A stretch of 64,000 nt of DNA, from positions 1-64,000 of the forward strand of contig JROS01000009.1 of NCBI GenBank assembly GCA_000769715.1, written 5' to 3'. The notes under the pieces were generated by a model. That model had not been told where the DNA came from. It was given only the letters and a program-made list of their open reading frames with translations, and did not search any database. Source of the DNA: Desulfobulbus sp. Tol-SR (GTDB taxonomy: Bacteria > Desulfobacterota > Desulfobulbia > Desulfobulbales > Desulfocapsaceae). Of the stretch, positions 34,886-43,989 are shown piece after piece (the first letter of the stretch is position 1; the number at the start of each line of letters is the position of its first letter). The position numbers were made by a program, and so were the translations under genes.

Positions 34886-35946
34886 TGAGGATATTACACA
34901 GGGCCGTTGTCGCTGGGGCAAGTCTGTTGCTGGGTGCATCCTTGCTGGTGGTCGGGGGGTGCGGATACAAAAATCATCCGGTGCCGCCGGAAACGGTCGT
35001 CCCGCAGGCGATCAAGGATCTGGGCTTTGAAACGGATGAGAAAGGAGTGACACTGGCCTGGACCTATCCGATGGAGACCGTCAGGGGAAAGGATATCGAG
35101 ACTATCTCCTCCTTCGAACTGTACCGGGCGGAAATCCCCCTCAAGGATTACTGCAGCACCTGTCCGATCCCCTTTGTCGACCCGGTTGAGCAGCCGGCGG
35201 GCCTGACCACCGAGGACGGCAAGGCGAGAAAGGCCGTTTTCACCATGTCCGGACTCAAACCGGGATACAAGTATTTCTTCAAGGTCCGCTCCCGGACCAG
35301 CTGGTTTGCCGAGAGTGCCGATTCCAATATCATTACCTTTATCTGGCAGGTGCCGGCCAGGGCGCCTGAGAATCTGACCGCCAAGGTCGGCAACAGGGAG
35401 ATCGTCCTGAAATGGCAGCCGGTGACCATGCTCCGCGATGGCGGCCCGGTAGGCAACCCGCTGCAGTATCAGGTACTGCGCAGCACCGGCGGCCGGGATT
35501 TCGAGAAGATCGGGGTGGTTGAGGGGACGTCCTTTGTCGATCGCCAGGTTGCGATCAAGCAGCAGTACACCTATCAAGTGCAGTCGCAGCTCCTGGTCGG
35601 CAAGGAAGTCGTTGCCGGCGGGATGAGCCGGCCGGTCTCGACCCTGGCCGCCGATCTGACCCCTCCCGCCGCGCCGACCGGTGTCTCCGCGATTGAAACG
35701 GATATGGGGATCAAGGTGCTGTGGGAAAAATCGGCCGAAGAAGACCTGGGCGGATACAGGGTCTACCGCCGCACCGCCGCCGCGAAGGGAATGTCCCTGG
35801 TTGGCGAGGTCGAACCGGCCTTTACGCTGTTCGTCGATACCAAGGCTGAACCCGGCGTACGCTACTACTATGCGGTAACGGCCATCGACCAGGGCACCCC
35901 GGCCAATGAGAGCGCGAAATCGGCCGAGGCGACGACCAGGGATTAA
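34885..35946 (+). CDS. Lipoprotein with fibronectin type III-like domains
   Basis: 353-aa predicted lipoprotein. The signal peptide VVAGASLLLGASLLVVGGC gives a lipobox at VGGC. Three fibronectin type III-like segments follow: about 45-150 (GVTLAWTYP, ISSFELYRAEIP, YKYFFKVRSRT), about 155-250 (APENLTAKVGNREIVLKWQPV, YQVLRST, YTYQVQSQ), and about 260-350 (APTGVSAIETDMGIKVLWEKS, YRVYRRT, YYYAVTAID). Such proteins usually bind surface partners or polysaccharide. It overlaps argH and precedes dapF by 136 bp, an odd location for an envelope protein inside amino-acid genes. Confidence 0.8.
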   Translation: MRILHRAVVAGASLLLGASLLVVGGCGYKNHPVPPETVVPQAIKDLGFETDEKGVTLAWTYPMETVRGKDIETISSFELYRAEIPLKDYCSTCPIPFVDPVEQPAGLTTEDGKARKAVFTMSGLKPGYKYFFKVRSRTSWFAESADSNIITFIWQVPARAPENLTAKVGNREIVLKWQPVTMLRDGGPVGNPLQYQVLRSTGGRDFEKIGVVEGTSFVDRQVAIKQQYTYQVQSQLLVGKEVVAGGMSRPVSTLAADLTPPAAPTGVSAIETDMGIKVLWEKSAEEDLGGYRVYRRTAAAKGMSLVGEVEPAFTLFVDTKAEPGVRYYYAVTAIDQGTPANESAKSAEATTRD

Positions 35947-36082
35947 CACGCTTGTGTAATACTGCCAGGTGAGGCCGTGCCTGGGTGGCGAACCCTCCAA
36001 GTCATCGGATATTTCCGGCTGGAGGGTTCACTTGTCTGTATCTGCGGAAAAGCGGAGAGCCGCAGCCGATTTTAACATCATA

Positions 36083-36919
36083 ATGAGCATATTTCCGTTG
36101 GCCTTCGCCAAAATGAGCGGTGCCGGCAATGACTTCGTCATCATCGATCATCGTCGCCCACTGCTTGATCCTGCAGACCAGCCTGATTTTGCCCGCAAGA
36201 TCTGCCGGCGGAAATTCTCGGTCGGCGCCGACGGCCTGATCCTGCTTGAAGACAGTGATGTGGCCGATTTCAAGTGGCAATTCTACAATGCCGACGGCTC
36301 CGTGGCCGAGATGTGCGGCAATGGCGCCAGATGCGCCGCCAGATTTGCCTATCGGCATGGAATTGCGGGAAAAACGATGCGTTTTGAGACCATTGCCGGG
36401 GCGATCGAGGCCGAAATCCTCGACGAAGACGAAACCGTCAGCGTGCTGATGACCGACCCGGTCGATCATCGGCCCGATCGCACGATCGATGTCGACGGCC
36501 GGCACCTGACCGTTGCCTCGATCAACACCGGGGTCCCGCATGCAGTTATTTTTATTGACGTGGAGACCATTCCCGTTAAAGAATGGGGAAGAGAGATCCG
36601 TTTTCATCAAGTGTTTCAGCCGGCAGGGACGAACGTCAACTTTGCCCGCCTGCTGCCGGATGGAAGACTCCATGTCCGTACCTATGAACGCGGAGTCGAG
36701 GACGAGACCATGGCCTGTGGCACCGGGGCGGTGGCCGCAGCGCTCATCGCCGGTCTGCGGCGTATGGTCCGGCCGCCCGTACAGGTCGTTACCTCCGGCG
36801 GTGAACGGCTGACAGTCGCCTTCGACCTGCCGGAGGGTCGCGGGATCGGCAACGTCCATCTGCAGGGACCGGCGCGGCTGATCTACGAAGGGCTGCTGAC
36901 CGCCGAATCCCTGCTCTGA
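36083..36919 (+). CDS. dapF: Diaminopimelate epimerase
   Basis: 278-aa PLP-independent racemase converting LL- to meso-diaminopimelate for lysine and peptidoglycan. The two catalytic cysteines are in EMCGNGARC and ETMACGTGAVAAAL. The N-terminal FAKMSGAGNDFVIIDHR is typical. ATG at 36083; the frame is open upstream but without similarity. It heads the dapF-dapA-dapB group. Confidence 0.96.
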   Translation: MSIFPLAFAKMSGAGNDFVIIDHRRPLLDPADQPDFARKICRRKFSVGADGLILLEDSDVADFKWQFYNADGSVAEMCGNGARCAARFAYRHGIAGKTMRFETIAGAIEAEILDEDETVSVLMTDPVDHRPDRTIDVDGRHLTVASINTGVPHAVIFIDVETIPVKEWGREIRFHQVFQPAGTNVNFARLLPDGRLHVRTYERGVEDETMACGTGAVAAALIAGLRRMVRPPVQVVTSGGERLTVAFDLPEGRGIGNVHLQGPARLIYEGLLTAESLL

Positions 36920-36977
36920 GAGCATCGGGATCGCGCAAGGAAGATAATAAAGGCAGGAATTTTTGGAGGAACGAAAC

Positions 36978-37859
36978 ATGAAGAAATTCCATGGCGCATA
37001 TGTCGCGATAGTCACACCGTTTATCGATGGCCGACTGGACGAGCAGGGGTTTGTCGATCTGATCGAATTCCAGATCGCCCAGGGGACCCATGGAATCGTG
37101 CCATGTGGAACCACCGGAGAATCGGCGACCCTTGATTTCAACGAGCACAAGCGGGTGATCGAGCTGACCGTGCAGACGGTGGCCGGGCGGGTGCCGGTGG
37201 TTGCCGGGACCGGGGCCAACAACACCCTCGAGGCCATCGAACTGACGGAGAGTGCCAGGGAGAGCGGCGCCGATGCCGTGCTGTCGGTGACGCCGTACTA
37301 CAACAAGCCGAATGCCGAAGGCCTCTACCAGCATTTCAAGGCCATTGCCGAGGCCGTCGACATCCCGATGTTCCTGTACAACGTGCCGGGACGGACGGCC
37401 ATCAACATGCTGCCCGAGACCGTGGCCCGGCTGGCCGAGGTCAAAAATATCATCGGCATCAAGGAGGCCTGCGGCAGTATCGAACAGGTGAGCGATGTCC
37501 TCCGCCTCTGTCCCGACGACTTCATCGTCCTGTCCGGCGACGATTTCACCGCGATGCCGACCGTGCTGCTGGGCGGCAAAGGCGTCATCTCGGTCATCTC
37601 CAATGTCTATCCCAAAGGGATGGCCGAGCTGATGGAAGCGGCGCTGGCCGGCGATCTGGCCAAGGCCAATGCCCTGCATTTCCGGATGTATCCCCTGATG
37701 AAGGCCCTGTTCTGCGCCCCGAATCCGGTGCCGGCCAAAGCGGGGATGGAATTGCTGGGCAAGATCCGCAGCGGTCTGCCCCGGCTGCCGCTGGCCCCGC
37801 TGGATGCAAGCGGGATCGACAAGCTGCGGGGAGCGATGGCCGGTCTGGGGTTGATCTGA
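36978..37859 (+). CDS. dapA: 4-hydroxy-tetrahydrodipicolinate synthase
   Basis: 293-aa TIM-barrel aldolase condensing pyruvate and aspartate semialdehyde. The start FHGAYVAIVTPF, substrate motif PCGTTGESATL, SVTPYYNKP and the Schiff-base Lys in IIGIKEACGS are all present. The ATG follows SD TGGAGGA. Full length. Confidence 0.97.
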   Translation: MKKFHGAYVAIVTPFIDGRLDEQGFVDLIEFQIAQGTHGIVPCGTTGESATLDFNEHKRVIELTVQTVAGRVPVVAGTGANNTLEAIELTESARESGADAVLSVTPYYNKPNAEGLYQHFKAIAEAVDIPMFLYNVPGRTAINMLPETVARLAEVKNIIGIKEACGSIEQVSDVLRLCPDDFIVLSGDDFTAMPTVLLGGKGVISVISNVYPKGMAELMEAALAGDLAKANALHFRMYPLMKALFCAPNPVPAKAGMELLGKIRSGLPRLPLAPLDASGIDKLRGAMAGLGLI

Positions 37860-37905
37860 GTCGGGCATTGAGACGACGGAACAGGAAGACGGGAGGAACG
37901 ACACC

Positions 37906-38715
37906 ATGATCAAGGTGATTATCGCCGGAGCAACCGGCAGGATGGGGCGGCGGGTGGCCCATATGGTCGGCGAGCATCCCCGGCTGGAGTATGCCGCGGC
38001 CTTCGAGGCCGCCGGCAATGCGAATATCGGCAGGGATGTCGGCGAGCTGCTCACCGGGACCGGGAGCGGCGTTGTTATTCGCGAGGGGTTGGAAGCGGTG
38101 ATCGATCAGGGCGATGTGATCATCGACTTCACCTTTCACAAGGCAACGATGGAATTCGTCCGCCTGGCGGCCCGACACGGCAGGGCCATGGTGATCGGGA
38201 CGACCGGCCTGTCGCCGGAGAACCTTGCCGAACTGAAGGAACTCAGCCGCAATTTCCCCTGCGTCCAATCGCCGAACATGTCGATCTGCGTCAATGTCCT
38301 GTTCAAACTGGTCAAGAAGACGGCGGCGATCCTGGGCGACGATTACGATATCGAGATCATCGAGGCCCACCATAACCGCAAGAAGGATGCCCCGAGCGGC
38401 ACCGCCTTGAAACTCGGGGAAATGGCGGCCGCCGGGGTCAACCGGAATCTCAAGGATGTCGCGGTTTTCGAGCGCAACGGCATCATCGGTGAACGCAAAC
38501 CCCACGAGATCGGCATCCAGTCGATCAGGGCGGCGGATATCGTCGGCGAGCATACGATATTCTATGCCGGACCGGGCGAACGGCTCGAGCTGTCGCATCG
38601 CGCCCACAGCCGGGACCATTTTGCCAAGGGAGCGGCAACGGCGGCGGCCTGGGTCGTCGGACAGGAATGCGGCCTCTACAGCATGTTCGATGTCCTGGGG
38701 TTGCAGGATTTCTGA
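37906..38715 (+). CDS. dapB: 4-hydroxy-tetrahydrodipicolinate reductase
   Basis: 269-aa NAD(P)H-dependent reductase. The nucleotide-binding GATGRMGRRVA is at the N-terminus; IDFTFHKATMEFV and the catalytic region IIEAHHNRKKDAPSGTAL are present, as is SHRAHSRDHFAKGA. It follows dapA by 46 bp and precedes folK by 9 bp. Confidence 0.97.
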   Translation: MIKVIIAGATGRMGRRVAHMVGEHPRLEYAAAFEAAGNANIGRDVGELLTGTGSGVVIREGLEAVIDQGDVIIDFTFHKATMEFVRLAARHGRAMVIGTTGLSPENLAELKELSRNFPCVQSPNMSICVNVLFKLVKKTAAILGDDYDIEIIEAHHNRKKDAPSGTALKLGEMAAAGVNRNLKDVAVFERNGIIGERKPHEIGIQSIRAADIVGEHTIFYAGPGERLELSHRAHSRDHFAKGAATAAAWVVGQECGLYSMFDVLGLQDF

Positions 38716-38724
38716 AGCCGAACG

Positions 38725-39261
38725 ATGGCGAACAGGGTGGAGAGGGTATTCATCGGTCTGGGATCGAATCTGGGCAACGGCAAGGAGGTGCTGACCGCGG
38801 CCTGGCGGGCTATCGGCGAGGTGGCGGAAATCGTGACCGTCGCCCTCTCGCACCCCTATGTTTCGTCACCGGTGGGGATGGCCAGCGCCAATTGGTTCAC
38901 CAATGCCGTCGGTGAACTGCAGACGACGCTCCCTCCGCTGCAGGTGCTGGATAAGCTCCTGCAGATCGAAGCCGCGTTCGGCAGAACGAGGAACGAGCGG
39001 GCCGAAGGCTACGAGGATCGCACCCTCGATCTGGATATGCTCTCTTATGATGATATCATGGTTGATATCCCAGGACTAGTGCTGCCCCACCCGCGCTTGC
39101 AGGAGAGGCTGTTCGTCCTGCGGCCACTGGCCGAGATCGCTCCCGAGCTGTGGAGCAAGGCCCATGGGAAAACCGCCAGGGAGATGGAAGCGGAACTTGA
39201 GGCGCAGATGTCCCGGGGGAGTATTTCATTGCAGGAGATCGCCCGCCAGAACTGGGATTGA
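38725..39261 (+). CDS. folK: HPPK, 6-hydroxymethyl-7,8-dihydropterin pyrophosphokinase
   Basis: 178-aa folate-biosynthesis kinase. GLGSNLGNGKEVL at the N-terminus, the catalytic EDRTLDLDMLSYDD and LPHPRLQERLFVLRPLAEIAPE are family signatures. The SHPYVSSPVGM segment is also typical. It follows dapB closely and is probably co-transcribed; a dihydropteroate synthase gene is not adjacent. Confidence 0.95.
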   Translation: MANRVERVFIGLGSNLGNGKEVLTAAWRAIGEVAEIVTVALSHPYVSSPVGMASANWFTNAVGELQTTLPPLQVLDKLLQIEAAFGRTRNERAEGYEDRTLDLDMLSYDDIMVDIPGLVLPHPRLQERLFVLRPLAEIAPELWSKAHGKTAREMEAELEAQMSRGSISLQEIARQNWD

Positions 39262-39343
39262 GCAGTCTATACCACCATAATATCAGCGTATTAGTTAACC
39301 TCAGATTCGTACATTCTCTGTGCGCTGGTAATGAGAGGAAATT

Positions 39344-39610
39344 GTGCTTCGGTTTGTCATCCTTGCCATTTTGATATTTCTCGCGTATCGGTTGCTGGTC
39401 GGGAGCCTGAAGGGCAGGCGGGATGTCGAGAAGAAAGCGGTACCGCCAAACAGCGACGCCAAGGTCAGCGATGTGCTTGTTGAAGACCCTGTGTGCCATA
39501 CCCTTGTGCCGCGCCAGCAGGCCATTCACTTACAGCACAAGGGCGAGATCATCTATTTCTGCAGCGAAAAGTGCTGCAACATTTTTATCCAACAGGGAGA
39601 AGAGAAATGA
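39344..39610 (+). CDS. Small membrane-anchored YHS/TRASH-like protein
   Basis: 88-aa protein starting at GTG. An N-terminal membrane helix ([19 protein letters not shown]) is followed by a linker and a short metal-binding-type domain, [18 protein letters not shown]...[16 protein letters not shown], whose DPVC...YFCSEKC pattern matches YHS/TRASH domains seen in metal handling. The stop overlaps the transaldolase start (ATGA), so both are translationally coupled. Metal bound and partner unknown. Confidence 0.8.
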   Translation: MLRFVILAILIFLAYRLLVGSLKGRRDVEKKAVPPNSDAKVSDVLVEDPVCHTLVPRQQAIHLQHKGEIIYFCSEKCCNIFIQQGEEK

Positions 39611-40251
39611 AATTCTTTATTGATACCGCTAATATAAATGAGATAAAACAAGGTGTGGAAATGGGGATGGTTGATGGGGTGACCACCAATCCATCCCTCA
39701 TCGCCAAAGAAAACAAACCGTTCGAGGCGATCATCACCGAGATCTGTCAGATCGTCGATGGCCCGATCAGCGCCGAAGTGGTCAGTCTCGATACCGAAGG
39801 GATGGTCGGCGAGGCCCGGAAACTGGCGGCGATCAACGACAATATCGTCGTCAAGGTGCCGATGACCACCGAGGGGCTTAAGGCGGTCAGGCGGCTTGCC
39901 GCCGAAGGAATCAAGACCAATGTGACGCTGGTCTTCTCGACGGCGCAGGCCCTGCTCGCCGCCAAGGCCGGGGCAACCTACGTCAGTCCCTTTGTCGGGC
40001 GACTGGACGATATCGGCGTCAGCGGCATGGATCTGATCCAGGATATCATGACCGTATTCAGCAATTACGGCTACCAGAGCGAGGTGATCGTGGCCAGCAT
40101 CCGCAGCCCGCAGCATGTCACCGATGCGGCCTTGATCGGGGCGGATATCGCCACCATTCCCTTCAAGGTTATCGCGCAACTGGCCAAACATCCTCTTACC
40201 GATAGCGGAATCGAGCAATTTCTGGCGGATTGGGATAAGAGAAAGAAATAG
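39607..40251 (+). CDS. Transaldolase of the fructose-6-phosphate aldolase type
   Basis: 214-aa short transaldolase (TalC/FSA family). [16 protein letters not shown] at the N-terminus, [14 protein letters not shown], the Schiff-base Lys in [10 protein letters not shown], and [14 protein letters not shown] are diagnostic. The reported activity is transaldolase or F6P aldolase; subfamily cannot be fixed here. The preferred ATG overlaps the upstream stop. Confidence 0.95.
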   Translation: MKFFIDTANINEIKQGVEMGMVDGVTTNPSLIAKENKPFEAIITEICQIVDGPISAEVVSLDTEGMVGEARKLAAINDNIVVKVPMTTEGLKAVRRLAAEGIKTNVTLVFSTAQALLAAKAGATYVSPFVGRLDDIGVSGMDLIQDIMTVFSNYGYQSEVIVASIRSPQHVTDAALIGADIATIPFKVIAQLAKHPLTDSGIEQFLADWDKRKK

Positions 40252-40287
40252 CGGTTTAAAATTCAATTTTTTCTCGAGAGGATCCGT

Positions 40288-40923
40288 GTGAAGAGACGAT
40301 GTTCCTGGACAACGCTTGTGGTGGCAGGGTCGCTGGTCTGTCTCTTTGCAGCAGTTGAAGGTCGGGCCGACATGTTCGTCTGCGATGATGGCCGGGGGAG
40401 AACGCATTTTACCAATACCCCGACCGGGCAGAACTGCAAGCCCTTCACCCCTCGACAGAAATACATTGAAAGTCCCCGCAACACCTTCAGGGTGTACAGA
40501 GGGGATACCGCTTTTTCGTCTGCCGCTCCTTCGTCCTATGATCGGTATATCAAACAGGTCGGACGTATGTACAATATCGACCCGCACCTGATCAAGGCCG
40601 TGATACGGACTGAGTCTGGTTTCAATCACCGTGCCATTTCCCGGAAAGGCGCCCAGGGCCTGATGCAGCTGATGCCGGGAACGGCCGAGGACCTCAGGGT
40701 CGACAATCCCTTCAACCCGGGAGAAAATATTGATGGCGGAGTGCGCTACCTGCGAAGTCTTCTCGACACCTTTGACGGCAATCTGATCCTCTCCCTCGCG
40801 GCCTATAACGCCGGCCCAGGGTTGGTGAAGCGGACCGGCGGGGTCCCAAGGATTCCGGAAACCATTGATTATGTGCGTAAGGTCCTGTTCAATTACCGGA
40901 TGTACAAGGCAACGGGTGGATGA
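40288..40923 (+). CDS. Lytic transglycosylase with N-terminal DUF4124-like region
   Basis: 211-aa exported SLT-type peptidoglycan lytic enzyme starting at GTG. Signal peptide TTLVVAGSLVCLFAAVEGRA, then a DUF4124-like piece (DMFVCDDGRGRTHFTNTP), then a lysozyme-fold domain with the catalytic Glu in AVIRTESGFNHRAIS, KGAQGLMQLMPGTAEDL and NIDGGVRYLRSLLD, closing with LAAYNAGPGLV. Cysteines flank the DUF4124 region. Stands between the transaldolase and tRNA-Leu. Confidence 0.93.
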   Translation: MKRRCSWTTLVVAGSLVCLFAAVEGRADMFVCDDGRGRTHFTNTPTGQNCKPFTPRQKYIESPRNTFRVYRGDTAFSSAAPSSYDRYIKQVGRMYNIDPHLIKAVIRTESGFNHRAISRKGAQGLMQLMPGTAEDLRVDNPFNPGENIDGGVRYLRSLLDTFDGNLILSLAAYNAGPGLVKRTGGVPRIPETIDYVRKVLFNYRMYKATGG

Positions 40924-41025
40924 TACGGGAGCGGTCGACCTGAAGGCCTGTGGTCGATTCGAGGTCGAACGGGGATCAGTCGTCGATCTTGCCGAAGAGG
41001 TGACGACATCCTCCCCCCTTTCTGC

Positions 41026-41055
41026 TTGACTGAAGGGGAAGTGGTACGGTATAAG
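41026..41055 (+). promoter_or_regulatory. Sigma-70 promoter of tRNA-Leu
   Basis: TTGACT (41026-41031) and TATAAG (41050-41055) are spaced by 18 bp, ending 11 bp before the tRNA 5' end. Confidence 0.8.
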
Positions 41056-41066
41056 TTTTTCCCAGC

Positions 41067-41153
41067 GCCGGAGTGGTGAAACTGGTAGACGCACTGGACT
41101 CAAAATCCAGCGGAGGCAACTCCGTGTCGGTTCGATCCCGACCTCCGGCACCA
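41067..41153 (+). tRNA. tRNA-Leu (CAA)
   Basis: 87 nt with encoded CCA. Acceptor stem GCCGGAG/CTCCGGC, anticodon stem CTGGA/TCCAG with loop CTCAAAA (anticodon CAA), a variable arm (CGGAGGCAACTCCG) typical of Leu/Ser class II tRNAs, and T-loop TTCGATC. A possible attachment site for integrative elements, given the integrase relic just downstream. Confidence 0.96.
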
Positions 41154-41163
41154 TTTAGTAACT

Positions 41164-41200
41164 AAGCGTGATTCTAAGATGTTCTTAGGGTCACGCTTTT
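41164..41200 (+). terminator. Rho-independent terminator after tRNA-Leu
   Basis: Stem AAGCGTGA/TCACGCTT with an inner CTAAG/CTTAG pair and a TTTTG tail, 11 bp past the tRNA 3' end. Confidence 0.75.
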
Positions 41201-41296
41201 GTTATTTCTGCTCCTGTCAGGGTGTTTCCATCCCCCGAGAGTAGTTCAAATATGTCGTTCCGATCTACTACAAATCTACCAGTAGAGAGGAACACA

Positions 41297-41386
41297 ATGG
41301 CAACCATCACAACAAGATCACTTCAATCCGCTCGACCAAGGCCAGTTCAATATTTCATTGATGAAGATTGTCCACGTTCTGGGTGA
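41297..41386 (+). pseudogene. Integrase 5' remnant fused into sir2
   Basis: A 29-codon frame with a good SD (GAGAGG) begins MATITTRSLQSARPRPVQYFI, resembling the opening of phage-type tyrosine recombinases that start MATITxR and continue ARPxxxxYFIWD. From about 41355 the sequence is the antisense of the sir2 gene and the frame stops. It sits downstream of tRNA-Leu, where such integrases commonly lie. The family call is inference from a short piece. Confidence 0.5.
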
Positions 41387-41705
41387 TCAGTCCCTTGAGG
41401 AAACCTTTTTTCTCGAGTTCGGCAAGTACCCTGTGTCCTTTGCTTGGCTTTTTGCCGATCAGTCCCCTGCCCATTTCGCGATACAGCTTCCAGGCTTTGT
41501 GCGGATTGCGGAGAAAGACGTCGAGGGTGGCGTATTCATCTGGCGAGAAGACGGTCCATACGCCACCTGGGCTGCGGAAGTCGGCGATGCCGCTGGCAAC
41601 GGAGATGCCTGCGCCGGTGAGTGCAGCGGCGGACCGGGTCTGTCTGAATTTCGCCACCGCTTCTTCGAGGTGGGTTTCGTTTTTGCCGGGGGTGATAGTC
41701 TTCAT
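41355..41705 (-). pseudogene. Sir2-family deacetylase, 3'-truncated
   Basis: 116-aa N-terminal fragment of a sirtuin (NAD-dependent protein deacylase). The NAD-binding GAGISVASGIADFRSPGGVW and the ITQNVDNLHQ motif are intact, but sirtuins run another 120 or so residues, including the catalytic His region and zinc cysteines. The frame ends at TGA just after NLHQ, where sequence derived from an integrase gene begins. The start ATG overlaps the upstream esterase stop (TGATG). Unlikely to be active. Confidence 0.9.
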
Positions 41706-42382
41706 CACAAGGATCGACAGGCCGTCGATAGAATGCTCTGCAGCCATTGGGAAATGTCGTCGATCTGGGCCGGGCAGACCGAATGTTCCATCGGATAACT
41801 CTGATAGCTCACCTGGTAGCCCTCCTTGATCAGGCGGGCCACAGCTTTACGGCCAAGATGCTCGGGAACGATCGGGTCGTGCAAGCCGTGCTGGACCTTG
41901 ATCGGGATCTCCTTGTTGACAGCTTTATATTCAAGGCTATCGGCAGTGGCCAGGTAGGTGGACATGGCCAGCAGGCCGCCGAGCGGCTTGTCGTGACTGA
42001 GAACGGCCTGGTATGCCACCGCCCCGCCCTGGGAAAAACCGGCAATAATGATCCGCCGGCTGTCGATGCCCCGGTCGAGTTCCCGGTCGATAAAACCGTT
42101 GATCGCCCGGGCCGATGCCATGAGGCCCTTGCTGTCTATCCTGCGGTCGATCTGCATCTCCATGATGTCATACCAGGCAGGCATGACATAGCCGCCGTTG
42201 ATAGTCACCGGTATGGCCGGCGCATGGGGAAAGATGAACCGTATGGCCGCGGTAGCGGGTAATCGCAGTTCAGGGACGATCGGCGCGAAGTCGTTGCCAT
42301 CCGCCCCCAGGCCGTGCAGCCAGATCACCGTGCTGTCGGGACGGGCGTTCGTTTCTTGCTCTATGGCCGGTAAAAGTGTCAT
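41705..42382 (-). CDS. Phospholipase/carboxylesterase family hydrolase
   Basis: 225-aa alpha/beta hydrolase of the carboxylesterase group related to acyl-protein thioesterase. WLHGLGADGNDF is the oxyanion region, GFSQGGAVA carries the nucleophile Ser, and GLHDPIVPE (Asp) and PMEHSVCP (His) complete the triad. Cytosolic, no signal peptide. It lies upstream of and overlaps the sir2 fragment. Confidence 0.93.
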   Translation of the reverse strand: MTLLPAIEQETNARPDSTVIWLHGLGADGNDFAPIVPELRLPATAAIRFIFPHAPAIPVTINGGYVMPAWYDIMEMQIDRRIDSKGLMASARAINGFIDRELDRGIDSRRIIIAGFSQGGAVAYQAVLSHDKPLGGLLAMSTYLATADSLEYKAVNKEIPIKVQHGLHDPIVPEHLGRKAVARLIKEGYQVSYQSYPMEHSVCPAQIDDISQWLQSILSTACRSL

Positions 42383-43131
42383 CGTTGCTCTCGTCTGGTA
42401 GGATCGGTTTGCTGTTCAGCAGAGTGTCAATAATACGCATAGATTGTATCACAGTCCTTTGCCTGCCCGCCATCCTTTCCAGATCTCCTGAGATCCTCAT
42501 ATATCGACACATCGGCACAGAGAGAGGTGTCGACCGGAGATCGTCCCGTATTGCAAGGGAGAGAAGGTAATAGCCCCAGCTCTGACCACCTCGTACTGTT
42601 CACTCTTCGATTGATTTCCGCCTGGTGACTGTCTGGAGCGGTCATAGTCTGTTGCCGGTTTACTGGAATGCCTGCACCTGACCTGCCGCTTTCCGCCGGT
42701 TGTCGGGTGTCTCGTTTTGCATCGGTTTCTCAGCGTAGCACATCCGGCAGCGTCTCGATACAGGTGCGAATTTCATCGCAGAGCCTAAAACATGCCCCCT
42801 ATTGCCTCGCTCCCAAATCCGCTGATTGTTCATGACATGGGCACCCGCGCATCGATCAGCATCGGCACCTGCAACTGGAAATACGACACCTGAAAAGGGC
42901 CTTGCGGCGCATGCGATCGAGAAGATCGAGGCGTTGTTCTCGGCTCCGATTCTGTGATACAATGCTCTTTATCATCGCACCAGAGATTTGATTCGGACCC
43001 CCTTTATCATGCTGAGACCGACTTCGGTCGGGTTCTGTCGTGCGGGAATGCAGTGCTTCCCTTATGTGAACAGGGTGCCTGGCACAATGGCGTCGCCGTA
43101 GTGCCCGAATCTCAACTCAAGGAGAATGGCA
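42383..43131. other. Intergenic, relic-rich stretch with no recognised gene
   Basis: About 750 bp without a credible protein. Short frames on both strands lack SD sites and similarity. A small hairpin (GACCGA...TCGGTC, about 43016-43029) is present. It is probably degraded sequence around the breakpoints of this region. Confidence 0.5.
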
Positions 43132-43248
43132 ATGAAAAAGACCGGAACTGTTCTGTTGACGTTGGCTCTTGCTGCCGGCCTGACCGTGGCATATGCCGCA
43201 GATGCTGTTCTCCCGGACCTTGTCGCGGATGGTGTAGGCATAAGTTGA
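43132..43248 (+). pseudogene. Secreted-protein 5' remnant
   Basis: A strong SD (AAGGAGA) precedes MKKTGTVLLTLALAAGLTVAYA, a signal peptide with cleavage likely at AYA-A. From about base 43204 the sequence is the antisense of an hsdR fragment, and the frame ends 15 codons later. It therefore looks like the start of a secreted or periplasmic gene cut off by a rearrangement. The original product is unknown. Confidence 0.6.
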
Positions 43249-43960
43249 CCAGGTCGTTGTCGGTCAGCTCATCGGTGATGAACAGCTCGTTGAGCCGGTG
43301 GATGATCTGCGAGATCAGTTCCTCCTTCCGGTCCCTGGCCTTGGCCGAGCCCAGCCCATCCCCCGGGTTCAGCTGGTAATCAGGGCTGTTCTCCTGCAGC
43401 TTCAGGCTCTGCTGGTGGATCTTCGACAGCCGGTAGTGGCTCAGCACGATTCCCTGCAGGTCGATGCCGTCCTCGTCGAGCAGTTCCTCCCGCAGCATGG
43501 GCCGTAGGTTGCGGGCATACAGGCACAGCCTTTCCAGGTTCCTGTCGTCGTACTCGACGATCTGCGACATGAACTCATACAACCGGACAAAGCTGCCGAG
43601 GTGCTTTTTGAAGATCTCCAGCCCATCCTTCTCCTTCCGGCAGGCCTTGAAGCTGCTGTCGGCGTTGGCGATCAGGACGGCGTCACCGGTCTTCCCGGTG
43701 CGCTCGAAGATGATCCTGGCCTCCTTATAGGCCTCGATGGCCGACTTGTACCGCACTTTCCACCGGTCCACCGCCGGTTTGCAGATATTGGCGATGGCGG
43801 CGTTGCTCTTGCTCTTGATCAGATAGGCGGCACAGAACTGCTCCACCTCCTGCCACAGAAAGATGCCGCCCGCCCGCAGCTTGTCGTACAGGTCGAAGAT
43901 CAGGTCGGGGTCAGAAACATCCTCCATTTCCGCCGTCTGGTAATTACCGCACCTATGGAG
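43204..43960 (-). pseudogene. hsdR: HsdR type I restriction subunit, C-terminal relic
   Basis: Roughly 250 residues of the C-terminal region of a type I restriction R subunit. Tell-tale blocks are YQTAEMEDVSDPDLIFDLYDKL, NAAIANICKPAVDRWKVRY, FVRLYEFMSQIVEYDD, LYARNLRPMLREE, LSHYRLSKIHQQ and ELFITDELTDNDLVN. The 5' part (nuclease and helicase) is missing. Near 43241-43245 one extra base shifts the frame; the intact reading continues as YAYTIRDKVREN and then ends at the junction near 43204. Not functional. No hsdM or hsdS is present. Confidence 0.9.
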
Positions 43961-43989
43961 TGCCTGTTCTGCCTGCTGGAGACCGGGGG

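Noticed and set aside
41355-41705. Functional short sirtuin
   Set aside because: It stops before the catalytic His and zinc regions, at a sequence junction.
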